Assembly (NCBI GenBank): GCA_016712745.1
Contig: JADJQN010000015.1
Location: 620,001-684,000, forward strand
Direction of reading: 5' to 3'
DNA from: Sandaracinaceae bacterium
GTDB lineage: Bacteria; Myxococcota_A; Polyangia; Polyangiales; JADJQN01
DNA: 64,000 nt
In this document: positions 17,869 through 25,959 of the stretch, one piece after another
Layout: each line of letters starts with the position of its first letter
How positions within the stretch are numbered: position 1 is the first letter of the stretch
Notes under the pieces: generated by a model
Told to the model about the DNA's origin: nothing
Databases searched by the model: none
Seen by the model: only the letters and a program-made list of their open reading frames with translations
Program-made: the position numbers and the translations under genes

Positions 17869-18255
17869 TCTATCACCGAAAGGCCTGCCCCGAATGTATT
17901 GAACGCCGGCGCGCAACAATACGCGGCCGAAAGTGGGGATGCGCTGCAGGGGACGGAATCTCTTGCAGATCCGTGCCTAGGAGTCGTGCGGGCCGGTGGC
18001 ACGGGCAAGAGGTTCCTCGGCGCTCATGCCAACTCGCGCCGGCTCGCCTAGCGTAGCGAGTTGGCATTCGCGACGCCCCTTACGCACATCCCCACTTCCG
18101 GCCGCTATTCTAACGACGATCAATCGCAAGTTTCGCTCAGTGCGAAGTGCGTGCGCTGCACGACAGCGCGAACGTCCGCGTCGGGTTTGCAATGCGCAGA
18201 TGGTCTATAGCGAAGAGAAGATGGCACTAGCGGAGGAAGGCGGGGATGCGCGTAA
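17869..18255. other. Gene-free interval
   Basis: Between the RlmI-like gene start and the palindrome cluster I see no convincing coding frame. Candidate frames on both strands are Arg/Ala-rich and lack start signals. The upstream promoter of the RlmI operon presumably lies in the left part. Confidence 0.5.
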
Positions 18256-18376
18256 GGAAAAGGGGACGTTCCCCTTTTCGGCAGCTCTCCGTTCAGCCTG
18301 CTGGAAAAGGGGACGTTCCCCTTTTCGGCAGCTCTCCGTTCAGCCTGCTGAGTGAAAAAGGGGAACGTCCCCTTTT
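18256..18376. repeat. Palindromic repeat cluster: 47-bp tandem duplication plus an inverted copy
   Basis: Two perfect tandem copies of a 47-bp unit occupy 18256-18302 and 18303-18349. Each contains a hairpin with 9-bp arms (AAAAGGGGA / TCCCCTTTT) at 18258-18278 and 18305-18325. A third copy of the palindrome in opposite orientation lies at 18356-18376. The cluster lies at the 3' end of the anti-sigma gene that stops at 18421, so it could also stop transcription. It resembles dispersed REP-like sequences of other bacteria. No RAYT transposase is in the window. Confidence 0.85.
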
Positions 18377-18420
18377 CCGGCCGCGTGTTGGTTCGCAGCG
18401 GCCGAGCGGGGGAGCGCTGG

Positions 18421-20079
18421 TTACGCGAGGTGACGTGTGCCGAGGCGTGTTAGGGCGATGGCGCCGAATGCCGCGATGCACGCACAGATGAAGAGTGCCA
18501 TGCCGATGCCGGGCAGCTGCAGGAATGCGAACACGATGACGAGCCCGGTAGCGAACTGAGCGACGGGTCGTTCGCGCAGCCAGGCGATCGGGAGTGCGTG
18601 GCCCAAGAGTACGGCGATGAGACCTGCGCCCACGTAGGCGGCGAGCGCAGCGCCGAGAACGAGAAAGAGAGCGACCGGGATCCCGATGAGTGTGATGCAG
18701 AGTGCGACGCTGACGAAGACCAACGCGAACGTCGCGCCGATTCCGGCCAGGAAGGAACGCAGCGGACGCGTGAGCAGAGCGTTGCGCGTCGTATCAAAGC
18801 GCATCGGCGCCCAGCGCATCACGACGAGACCCAAAAGGAAGACGAGTGCCAGCGATGCCACGTCGCTGAACGCTTCCTCGAGCCACGAGCTGTGGTCTTC
18901 GTGTCGCTCGCTGCCAAAGCTCACCGTGCGATTGCTCTGTTGCGCTCCGCCCGTCGCGGTCGGCGCAATCGTCGGCTGACCGTCACACGGACTATCGTGG
19001 ATGACCGCGCCGCCAAAGGAAACGGTGTCACCGTCGACGACTCCGCCGCAGTGAATCACGATGTTCCCGCCGAATGCAGCAGCGTCGCCGTGCACATGAC
19101 CACTTACCTGGAGCGATCCACCAAATGCCACCGCGTCCTTCACATGCTCGGTCGCGCCTACCACAACGTTCTGTCCGGTGCGATCGGGGTAGTGTGCATT
19201 GTCTGCATCGATGACCACGGCTGGCGCAGCGGCGGGCACGGGCGCCGGCGGGGCCGTAGGGCTAGGGCTGGCAGGCCTAATCGAGACACGCTGTGCGACG
19301 CGCTCAACCACGATAGCTTCACCTTCGAGAATCGCTGCGAACACTTCCTTCGGTGCGGCGTCGTGCATGTGCACGCTGACCCGCATGTCCGTCGGCGCGT
19401 GGACGACTAGATCCAAATGCGCAGCTGTAGCGGCGTTCTGCAATGCTTCGCCGACCGGCACATTTTCAGCATCGACAGAGATGGGCGCAGCGGCCGGCCA
19501 CTCGCCGACGAAATCAAGTGCCCGGGCGCTCGGCGCTGGCGAAAGCCAGAACAGAACGCCAAACGTCGACATTGCGAGTGTCGCTCTCGTCGGGGTCCAC
19601 GCAAGCAGACGTCCGAGAAGTGCAACGGAAGCAAGAGCCAAGACAGCCATAGTCAATGCCACCAATCCCCACCCCATCGGCACGTGCTCTCGCACTGCGC
19701 CATCCAAAACACTCAACGCCACCAACGCGTCGTGCGCGCGCGTCCGCGCCGTTTCGTTCCAGTCAGAACGCCACGTCTGCATCCACGCGAACGCTGCGAT
19801 GGCTAGCGCCGCAACGCCGCCGCCGACGACCGTGCGCAACGGAATCGGCTCCGCGTGGTTGTCCAACGCGCGCTCCACAAGCGCGTCCACATTGAACGAA
19901 AGGGCGGGCGCCTCGCGCATCGCTGCTGACAGACGCTGCGACGAAAGGAAGATGGCTTGCAGCTGCCGCGCGCATTCCTCGCACCCTTGCGCGTGCGTGA
20001 GTGCGTCCACCGAGACGAGATCCTCGCGACCGTGTGCGAGAGCGTCGAGCGTTTCCGGTTCGAGATGCGTTGAATTCAT
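18421..20079 (-). CDS. Anti-sigma factor with secretin-N-like and bactofilin-like domains
   Basis: The N-terminus is a zf-HC2-type anti-sigma domain (LTHAQGCEECARQL) that would hold the adjacent ECF sigma at the membrane. Two membrane helices follow (about 85-100 and 135-160, plus one near 165-185). Then comes a STN/secretin-N-like beta-alpha module (about 195-265; VPVGEALQNAATAAHLDLVV), a Pro/Ala linker, and a polymer-forming bactofilin-like segment of repeated VxGxVxGDAxxFGG turns (about 305-360). The C-terminus has four hydrophobic helices (405-550). The combination is unusual; sensing of envelope structure is a reasonable inference. It overlaps the sigma gene by 4 bp. Confidence 0.8.
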   Translation of the reverse strand: MNSTHLEPETLDALAHGREDLVSVDALTHAQGCEECARQLQAIFLSSQRLSAAMREAPALSFNVDALVERALDNHAEPIPLRTVVGGGVAALAIAAFAWMQTWRSDWNETARTRAHDALVALSVLDGAVREHVPMGWGLVALTMAVLALASVALLGRLLAWTPTRATLAMSTFGVLFWLSPAPSARALDFVGEWPAAAPISVDAENVPVGEALQNAATAAHLDLVVHAPTDMRVSVHMHDAAPKEVFAAILEGEAIVVERVAQRVSIRPASPSPTAPPAPVPAAAPAVVIDADNAHYPDRTGQNVVVGATEHVKDAVAFGGSLQVSGHVHGDAAAFGGNIVIHCGGVVDGDTVSFGGAVIHDSPCDGQPTIAPTATGGAQQSNRTVSFGSERHEDHSSWLEEAFSDVASLALVFLLGLVVMRWAPMRFDTTRNALLTRPLRSFLAGIGATFALVFVSVALCITLIGIPVALFLVLGAALAAYVGAGLIAVLLGHALPIAWLRERPVAQFATGLVIVFAFLQLPGIGMALFICACIAAFGAIALTRLGTRHLA

Positions 20080-20603
20080 ACAGTCTCCAAACGCGCTTTC
20101 AGGCGCGCCCTTCCGCGGTGCAACCAGGTCATCACTGTGCCCATCGGTACATTGAGCATTTGAGCAATCTCTTCGTAGCTAGCGTCGTGCATATGAAAGA
20201 GGACGAGAGCCGTGCGCATCGGCTCGGGTAATGTCTCGAGCGCGCGCTCAAGCGCGTGCATATCGAGTTTTTGAGCGAGCGCCTCGTCGGGCAGCGATCC
20301 TACGTGCGCCACATCGAGGTGCGCCTCATCCACTTCGAGCATCACGCCCGATTCAACGCCTCGCCGCCTGAGCATGTCGCGACATACGTTGCGCGAAACG
20401 GCAAACGCCCACGTGCGGAAGGGGCCGCGGCCGCCGTCAAACGAACCGACGTTGCGCACGATCCGCTCGAAGCTCTCTTGCGTTGCGTCTCGCGCGTGCG
20501 ATTCGCCGACGATGGAGCGACAGAGATAAGCGATGGCCTGACTGTGCTCTCGCAGTAGGCGACCGAGCTCTGCTCGCTCTTCGGATTGGGCTTGAAGTGC
20601 CAT
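20076..20603 (-). CDS. ECF RNA polymerase sigma factor
   Basis: A 175-residue protein with region 2 (DATQESFERIVRNV, then FRTWAFAVSRNVCRDMLRR) and region 4 (YEEIAQMLNVPMGTVMTWLHRGRARLKARL), the standard ECF sigma-70 layout without regions 1 or 3. It directs RNA polymerase to a stress regulon and is presumably held by the anti-sigma encoded directly downstream with a 4-bp overlap. The target promoters are unknown. It starts at an ATG just after a 214-bp gap shared with the divergent tatA gene. Confidence 0.92.
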   Translation of the reverse strand: MALQAQSEERAELGRLLREHSQAIAYLCRSIVGESHARDATQESFERIVRNVGSFDGGRGPFRTWAFAVSRNVCRDMLRRRGVESGVMLEVDEAHLDVAHVGSLPDEALAQKLDMHALERALETLPEPMRTALVLFHMHDASYEEIAQMLNVPMGTVMTWLHRGRARLKARLETV

Positions 20604-20817
20604 CGGTCGCGCGCGCAGCCTCTCACGCCTTCAACGGGGCGAAAAACATCCCCAATCCCGTGGGCTTACCGGCGATCGCATCTCGGGAGCGTGTTCTCAT
20701 AACCATCCCTACGCACAAGACGGCTGCTTATTTCAGTCGCCTTGCGGTCCCTGGTTCGAGAGCGTAAGGTTCACGCAACTGCCGCAAATTGCGCGGCATT
20801 TCGATTCGGAGTCGCCT

Positions 20818-21063
20818 GTGTTCAATAGTCTGGGATTACCTGAGTTGCTCGTTATCCTCGGCATCGCCGTGTTGATCTTCGGCGCGCGCCGCTTACCGGA
20901 GCTCGGCGATGGAATCGGCAAGGCAATCCGCAACTTCAAGCGCGGCGTGAATTCCAATGAAGACATCGACGTGCAGAAGCGTGTCGAGTCCCGCTCGAGC
21001 GCGGCGCCGGTCGATAGCGCGCGACGCAACGCCGTCGACGCCGAATCTGTCGAGCCTAAGTGA
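20818..21063 (+). CDS. tatA: Twin-arginine translocase subunit TatA/E
   Basis: An 81-residue protein with the TatA pattern: a short periplasmic N-terminus, a hydrophobic helix (LPELLVILGIAVLIFG), the hinge ARRLPELGDGIGKAIRNFK amphipathic helix, and a charged tail. It forms the translocation pore for folded proteins in the inner membrane. The GTG start at 20818 is supported by GGAG at 20808-20811. No tatB or tatC is adjacent, so these must be elsewhere. Its TGA overlaps the ATG of the next lipoprotein gene. Confidence 0.92.
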   Translation: MFNSLGLPELLVILGIAVLIFGARRLPELGDGIGKAIRNFKRGVNSNEDIDVQKRVESRSSAAPVDSARRNAVDAESVEPK

Positions 21064-21530
21064 TGCGACAGACTCTCGCCGTAGCCACGCTGCTATGCGC
21101 TTTCGTGATGCTTTCGGCTTGCTCCGATGATGCACCCAGCTCAGTGGATGCGGGCGTCGATTCTGGGGCGCCGGCGGATGCGGGCGGACAAGTGGATGCT
21201 GGATCCATGCATGCGGGCGCGGCAGACCTCGGGGTGGACGCTGCGCTCGATCAAGGTATTGATGCTGGCGCTGACTTCGGCGTAGACGCTTTCGTTGTCG
21301 ATCTTGGCGTTGACGCTAGTGCCATCGATCTTGGCAATGACGCGAGTGAGTTCGATGCCGGTGCCTTCGCTGCCCTTGGAGAGACGTGTGGTGGTGAGGA
21401 CCCGAGCTGCGCGCCCGGCCTTGCATGCTGTTACCCATGCGGCATTCCCGGTTGCATGAATACGTGCGCCACGCCGTGCGAACCCGGCTCCCCCGGATGC
21501 GGCGGCGGTGGCTGTCTGCTTCTCCCCTGA
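21063..21530 (+). CDS. Asp/Ala-rich linker lipoprotein with small Cys-rich tail
   Basis: The ATG at 21063 overlaps the tatA stop codon and opens a lipoprotein signal (TLLCAFVMLSAC). Residues 22-100 are a repetitive VDAG/DLGVDA linker. The last 50 residues form a compact Cys-rich module (ETCGGEDPSCAPGLACC, then CGIPGCMNTC). The linker is the same type as in the big lipoproteins at 5811 and 8272. It may be a surface-display stalk with a tiny head. Coupling to tatA may be coincidental; its own signal is Sec-type. Confidence 0.75.
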   Translation: MRQTLAVATLLCAFVMLSACSDDAPSSVDAGVDSGAPADAGGQVDAGSMHAGAADLGVDAALDQGIDAGADFGVDAFVVDLGVDASAIDLGNDASEFDAGAFAALGETCGGEDPSCAPGLACCYPCGIPGCMNTCATPCEPGSPGCGGGGCLLLP

Positions 21531-21568
21531 ACCCGGCACTTCGTAGCTCGACGCGCTCAGAGCCGGAC

Positions 21569-21898
21569 TCACGGGAACACTTCGAACGACCGCACGATTC
21601 CGTTGTGGCAGCTGACTACCCATGCGCGCCGCGGAGGCATTGCCGGTGTGCACTGCGACTCGAAGCAACACGGCATGCCATCAATCGCAACGAGGCCAAC
21701 ACGTGAATTGATGAGCTCGTCGCAATCGCTGAGCTCGCAGCTTAGGTCCGCGGCAGGGAAAGAGCCGTCACGCAACGGCCTTGCGTCGCTCGGAACAGCA
21801 GCGTCGTCATACTTCCACTCGCGACTCTCGTAGCAGCCGCATAAGCCGAGCAGGCTTAGCAATGCTACGAAACGCACGTATTTGTTCTTGCCCGCCAC
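21569..21898 (-). CDS. Small lipoprotein, unknown
   Basis: A 109-residue protein with a basic N-terminus and lipobox (LLSLLGLCGC). The mature part has four or more Cys (LSCELSDC, GMPCCFESQC, VVSC) that could form disulfides in the periplasm. No family is recognised. The segment RDGSFPAADLSCELSDCDEL recalls other Asp-rich myxobacterial lipoproteins. It converges on the lipoprotein at 21063 with a 38-bp gap. Confidence 0.65.
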   Translation of the reverse strand: MAGKNKYVRFVALLSLLGLCGCYESREWKYDDAAVPSDARPLRDGSFPAADLSCELSDCDELINSRVGLVAIDGMPCCFESQCTPAMPPRRAWVVSCHNGIVRSFEVFP

Positions 21899-21971
21899 GG
21901 ATAGTGAGATGGCGTGGCGCCCGCAGATCTATCAAAAATAATTCGTACACACCGAAATAGGCCGGCCCCCT

Positions 21972-22688
21972 CTAGTGCAACGTAGGCGCAACGCTGCTGC
22001 ACGCGCACGCATCGCGGAGCGTGGTGTCGAGGTCCTGCGATTGCGCCACCATGCGCGCGTCCTGAGACGTGAGATGCGGCACGAGTTGCAAGGCGATCTC
22101 CAGGGGCGTGTAAGGGTTACGCACTAGAGCAGTGCGGACGCGATAGCGCGTGACCCAACGCGTATGCCGAAACACTTCCATAAGAACACGGCCGGATTGA
22201 GGCCGACGCGCACACAATCGAACCACGTCGTCTTCCGTGATCCGTGGATTACCCAAGAGGATGCGCATCACATCGGCGCTCGGATCGCGCAGCACGCGCG
22301 CGATCAAATCTCGGTTGTGGGTACGCGCGAGCGACTTGCGCTCTCCAAGTGACAGAGGGCGACCTTTGCCCAAGTTGGGTAGATTCGTTTCGCTTGAGGG
22401 GTCGGGCGACGTCTCGCTGCTCGGCGCGAAGAACCGACTCACGTCGGCAAGGTTCTGCTCGCGTGCAAGCGTCGTGATGCTCGTGCGGAGCGCACGGCAA
22501 CTTTCGTGAGCGAGTGCGACCGACGTTGCGAGTAAGAGGTCGGTAGTCGCGGCATCTCTCACTTGAGCTGCGGCAGTCATCGCGGAAAGCAACGTCAGCG
22601 CATCTTCGGTCGCGAGGGCGAGCAAAGTCGTGCGCAGATACGAAACCCGCACCGCCGTATCGGTGATGCCAGCGATGCGCCTCCTCAA
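21972..22688 (-). CDS. Conserved-looking helical-repeat protein, unknown
   Basis: A 238-residue soluble, helix-rich protein. The second half (NRDLIARVLRDPSADVMRILLGNPRITEDDVVRLC, then RNPYTPLEIALQLVPHL) has the pattern of HEAT/leucine-rich-variant repeats, where short helices carry NP turns. A Ser/Pro/Glu-rich loop lies at about residues 88-108. The TTG at 22688 is the outermost possible start; GTG at 22652 is an alternative. No catalytic motif is seen. It is divergent from the PhaR-type gene. Confidence 0.6.
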   Translation of the reverse strand: MRRRIAGITDTAVRVSYLRTTLLALATEDALTLLSAMTAAAQVRDAATTDLLLATSVALAHESCRALRTSITTLAREQNLADVSRFFAPSSETSPDPSSETNLPNLGKGRPLSLGERKSLARTHNRDLIARVLRDPSADVMRILLGNPRITEDDVVRLCARRPQSGRVLMEVFRHTRWVTRYRVRTALVRNPYTPLEIALQLVPHLTSQDARMVAQSQDLDTTLRDACACSSVAPTLH

Positions 22689-22798
22689 TTCGCGATTTCG
22701 TCGTCCATCGCCTAGCCATCATGGCCACAGACAGGCCATTCCACCACCCTTTCGCCCCTGCCTTGACGCACCGCGTTGGTGCACGGTATTCCCTACAT

Positions 22799-23425
22799 AT
22801 GAGTGACGACGCAGCGCAGACGCGGGAATCGAAGAAGACGGGCACACGCATCGTAAAGCGTTATGCGAACCGTAAGCTCTATGACACGCGCGACAGTCGC
22901 TACGTGACGCTTGTCCAAATCGCGCAGTACGTGCGCGCGGGCGAAGACGTCCAGATCATCGACAACACGACCAAGGAGAACGTCACCAACGTCACGCTTG
23001 CTCAGATCATCTATGAGCAAGAGAAGAAGGGTGAAATCGACGGGCGCGTTGCGTCGGTCGGAACACTGCGCCACTTCATTCAGTCAAATAGCCATCGCTT
23101 GATGGAGAGCCTTCGCGAAGGCCCTGTGGGCAAGCTAATTGCGCGTCGCGAGGATGAGGTCGGCCCAGCGAACAGCGCCCACGACGAGCCTCGTCGCACC
23201 ATGCTGAGCGCCTCCAAGGAAGCGCTCGAGGAGTTGCAGCGCACAGCCGATGATCGCTTGCGCGCACTCGTCTCGAGCGCGATTGCGCCGGTGCACTATC
23301 TTCAAAGTGAAGTGAAGCGCCTTCAGGAGCGCATCGATGAGCTCGAGGCGACTCTCGTCAAAGCGAGCCAGCCGCGTTCGGTGCCCCCCAAGGGCAAGGG
23401 GTCGACTCCGCCTGAGAGCCGCTGA
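22799..23425 (+). CDS. phaR: PhaR-type polyhydroxyalkanoate synthesis regulator
   Basis: The N-terminal segment (KRYANRKLYDTRDSRYVTLVQIAQYVRAGEDVQIID) is the signature of the PHB/PHA accumulation regulator DNA-binding domain. It is followed by a helical region and a C-terminal coiled coil (EVKRLQERIDELEATL). In known systems PhaR represses phasin and PHA genes and binds PHA granules. I chose ATG 22799 because the signature starts soon after it; the in-frame ATG at 22721 lies in divergent upstream DNA. No phaC or phasin gene is in the window. Confidence 0.88.
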   Translation: MSDDAAQTRESKKTGTRIVKRYANRKLYDTRDSRYVTLVQIAQYVRAGEDVQIIDNTTKENVTNVTLAQIIYEQEKKGEIDGRVASVGTLRHFIQSNSHRLMESLREGPVGKLIARREDEVGPANSAHDEPRRTMLSASKEALEELQRTADDRLRALVSSAIAPVHYLQSEVKRLQERIDELEATLVKASQPRSVPPKGKGSTPPESR

Positions 23426-23610
23426 GTCCGGCGCCCGTCGAACGACGCTGTGCGGCGATCCCGCCCCCGCTTCCACGTCTCGATAGCCCCGATCTACGCG
23501 CGATCTGCCTCGAAATTGTTCGCTTTTTCGCCTATCGCAGAAAAACGCGCCTGACATGAAATAGCTCCTATTATCAGCGTGTTGCCTAGGCTGAAGAAGG
23601 TGCGATTCTC

Positions 23611-24276
23611 ATGGCCGTGTTAGGACGCAAAAACGAAACGCCCCGCGCAGAGTTCGAGCGAGAGTCGCTCAAGCATCTCGACGCCTTGTATGCGACCGCG
23701 CTTCGCCTGCTTCGCAATCCGTCGGACGCCGAAGATCTGGTGCAGGACACATACCTGAAGGCGCACCGCTTCTACGACAACTTTGAAGCTGGCACGAACA
23801 TGAAGGCCTGGCTTTTCAAGATCCAGACGAACACCTTCATCAACAAATACCGCCGCACCACGCGCGAGCGCAGCGTCTTTGACGGGATCGGCAAGGATCC
23901 CGTCGGCGAGGGCGTGATGAGTAACTCGGCGATGCGCCAGCTGCTCGATCCGGTTGGTACCATGATGACGCCAATCATCTCGGACGAGATTCGAATGGCG
24001 CTCGATCAGTTGCCTGAAGACTACCGGCTGATGGTCTTGCTCGCGGACGTCGAAGAGCTTTCGTACAAAGAGATTGCCGAAGTTGTTGGGTGCCCGATTG
24101 GCACTGTCATGTCGCGCCTCCATCGCGCGCGCAAGCAGCTACAGATTTCGCTCTTCGCACATGCCGCCGAAATGGGTTTGGTCAAAGAGCCAATCGAGCC
24201 GGTGAGTGCGAACGTTGAACAAGATGCTCCCATCGCGCTCGACGCGTATCGTCGTCGCAAGATGGACGTAGGGTGA
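23611..24276 (+). CDS. ECF sigma factor (RpoE/SigR-like)
   Basis: A 221-residue protein with region 2 (DLVQDTYLKAHRFYDNFEAGTNMKAWLF, KIQTNTFINKYRR) and region 4 (YKEIAEVVGCPIGTVMSRLHRARKQL). The pattern is that of the SigR/RpoE-type ECF groups, often paired with zinc-binding redox-sensitive anti-sigma factors. The next gene, 10 bp downstream, is such a zf-HC2 protein, so the two form a sigma/anti-sigma switch. It is preceded by a 185-bp gap likely to contain its promoter. Confidence 0.92.
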   Translation: MAVLGRKNETPRAEFERESLKHLDALYATALRLLRNPSDAEDLVQDTYLKAHRFYDNFEAGTNMKAWLFKIQTNTFINKYRRTTRERSVFDGIGKDPVGEGVMSNSAMRQLLDPVGTMMTPIISDEIRMALDQLPEDYRLMVLLADVEELSYKEIAEVVGCPIGTVMSRLHRARKQLQISLFAHAAEMGLVKEPIEPVSANVEQDAPIALDAYRRRKMDVG

Positions 24277-24286
24277 TGGAGTCGCC

Positions 24287-25123
24287 ATGAACTGCACACC
24301 ATTCCGAAGCTATTTGGATGCCTTTCTCGATGGCGAGGTCGATCCGACCACACAAATCGAGTTTGAGCGGCACGTCGCAAGCTGCGCTCACTGCCAGGAA
24401 GAGCTTCACGTTGCACGGACCCTGAAGCGCGAGACCAAACTCGCCTTGTCGAACGAGCGTGCGCCCGATGGCTTGCGTCAACGCATTGAAGCGTCGCTTG
24501 CAGCGGCGCCCATTCCGATTGGCGAAGGGCGATACCTTGGAGAGCGTCGTCCACTCATCCGCGTCACGACCTTGCCAGCGCGTTATGCGTTGCCCGTCGC
24601 AGCAGCGGCGATTTTCACGATGGTGATGGGCGGTTTTTATGTTCGTAAGTCGAACAGCGCAGCGGCTGAAGCGAGTGTGATGCCCATCTTCCAAGACGTC
24701 GTGCGTCTGCACTCGTCGCAGCTTCCCTCCGACGTACAGAACCCGCGTCAGGATCAGGTCGTGTCGTACTTCCGCGGCAAGGTCGAGTTCCCCGTTCGGC
24801 CGGCAGACTTCGGTCCAGAGCATGCGCAGCTTCTCGGCGCGCGCCTCTCCAACGTCGGTGCGCGTCGCGCGGCAGCGCTCTACTACGAAGTTGGCGGACG
24901 CCGCATGACAGTGGTGGTCTTTGCACCTCCGACGACCGTGACCTTCGATGAATCGACGCTCGGCCATCCGATCTTCCGCTCGCACGGTCGCTCGTTCTTC
25001 CGTCAGCGTGTCGATGGCTACAGCGTGCACATGATGCAGCACGAAGGCGTGACATACGCGCTTACGGGCGACATGGATGAGAGCCGGTTGCAGCATCTCG
25101 CCGAAGCAGCGCACGTTTACTAG
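24287..25123 (+). CDS. Zinc-finger transmembrane anti-sigma factor
   Basis: The N-terminal motif HVASCAHCQEEL (H-x3-C-x2-C) with an upstream Cys (MNCTPF) is the zinc-binding anti-sigma domain that sequesters the ECF sigma encoded 10 bp upstream. One membrane helix follows (about residues 103-120). The C-terminal periplasmic domain of about 150 residues ends with a beta-rich segment (YSVHMMQHEGVTYALTGDMDESRL) like that of other extracytoplasmic anti-sigma sensor domains. It may respond to a redox or envelope signal, an inference from the zinc motif. It is the last gene of the pair. Confidence 0.88.
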   Translation: MNCTPFRSYLDAFLDGEVDPTTQIEFERHVASCAHCQEELHVARTLKRETKLALSNERAPDGLRQRIEASLAAAPIPIGEGRYLGERRPLIRVTTLPARYALPVAAAAIFTMVMGGFYVRKSNSAAAEASVMPIFQDVVRLHSSQLPSDVQNPRQDQVVSYFRGKVEFPVRPADFGPEHAQLLGARLSNVGARRAAALYYEVGGRRMTVVVFAPPTTVTFDESTLGHPIFRSHGRSFFRQRVDGYSVHMMQHEGVTYALTGDMDESRLQHLAEAAHVY

Positions 25124-25145
25124 CGCGTTTTCAGATCGGTACGCC

Positions 25146-25223
25146 GGCACGGCGGGTGGTAAACCCCCGCCTGCTCAGACATCCAAAACCAACCTTGGCG
25201 TGGGGGGCACCACCCGCCGTGCC
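25146..25223. repeat. 15-bp inverted repeat flanking 48 bp
   Basis: GGCACGGCGGGTGGT at 25146-25160 is matched by its exact reverse complement at 25209-25223. It lies in the gap between convergent anti-sigma and YceI genes. It could be a small non-autonomous element or a large terminator hairpin; no target-site duplication is clear. Confidence 0.8.
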
Positions 25224-25263
25224 TACGTGCGCACCGTGATGCCAGCTCAGTTTCACTATTAAA

Positions 25264-25302
25264 CGAAGAACGCCGACTCACTTCCGTGGGCCGGCGTTTT
25301 CG
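25264..25302. terminator. Bidirectional terminator-like hairpin
   Basis: A stem AACGCCG (25269-25275) / CGGCGTT (25292-25298), extended by CGAA/TTCG on either side, lies between two convergent genes. A-rich and T-rich edges flank it, so it could terminate transcription in both directions. Confidence 0.65.
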
Positions 25303-25321
25303 TTGCTTTGTTCGCGATTGC

Positions 25322-25894
25322 TTAGGCGTTGGCTTGCGCGGAGGTTGCTACTGGGATTTCCGGTTGAAGCAGTTTCGCTTCGTGCTCGATGGTGATCTCC
25401 ACGGTGTCGCCTACCAGGAGGCCGCCGGTTTCGAGGGCTTGGTTCCAGACTAGGCCGAACTCTTTGCGATCGATCTTGAGCTTGGCTGCAAAGCCCACCT
25501 TGGTGTTGCCCCAGGGATCTTTGACCGTGCCGCCGTACTCGGTGTCGAGCACGACTTCGCGTGTCGTGCCGCGGATGGTGAGGTCGCCAGTGATGCGAAG
25601 CTCGTCGGCCTTGAGAACTTCGACGCGCTTGCTCTTGAACTCGAGGAAGGGGAACTTGTCCGCATCGAGGAAGTCAGCCGATCGCAGATGAGCGTCGCGC
25701 TGAGGCTCTTTGGTGTCGATGCTGCTTGCGTCGATCCTGGCCGTGACCTTGGTCGCGGCAAGATTGGACGGGTCGAGGTCGAGATCCACTGTCCACTTGT
25801 TGAAATGGCCCTTGGTCTTAGAGACGACGAGATGTCGTACGGAGAAGGCCACACTTGAATGAACCGGATCGAGTTCCCACTTTGACGTCGCCAT
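25322..25894 (-). CDS. YceI-family lipocalin-like protein
   Basis: The N-terminus (KWELDPVHSSVAFSVRHLVVSKTKGHF) and the later segments (GDLTIRGTTREVVLDTEYGG, KIDRKEFGLVWN) are typical of the YceI family, which bind isoprenoid lipids in a small beta-barrel. No signal peptide is present, so this copy is probably cytoplasmic. It has a strong ribosome-binding site (AAGGAG, 8 bases before the ATG). It is transcribed divergently from a LysR-type regulator, which suggests that regulator controls it, as is usual for LysR pairs. Confidence 0.92.
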   Translation of the reverse strand: MATSKWELDPVHSSVAFSVRHLVVSKTKGHFNKWTVDLDLDPSNLAATKVTARIDASSIDTKEPQRDAHLRSADFLDADKFPFLEFKSKRVEVLKADELRITGDLTIRGTTREVVLDTEYGGTVKDPWGNTKVGFAAKLKIDRKEFGLVWNQALETGGLLVGDTVEITIEHEAKLLQPEIPVATSAQANA

Positions 25895-25959
25895 ATTTGT
25901 CTCCTTCGAAATGATGAAGTGAACATAGGCGTTCGCGAATGGGATACAATAGGGTCCAA

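Noticed and set aside
18256..18376. CRISPR array
   Set aside because: Only two direct units that abut without spacers and one inverted copy; no cas genes. It is a palindromic repeat cluster instead.
24182..25150. Long minus-strand frame over the anti-sigma gene
   Set aside because: The plus-strand zinc-finger anti-sigma is clear; the antisense frame is Arg/His-rich and lacks motifs.
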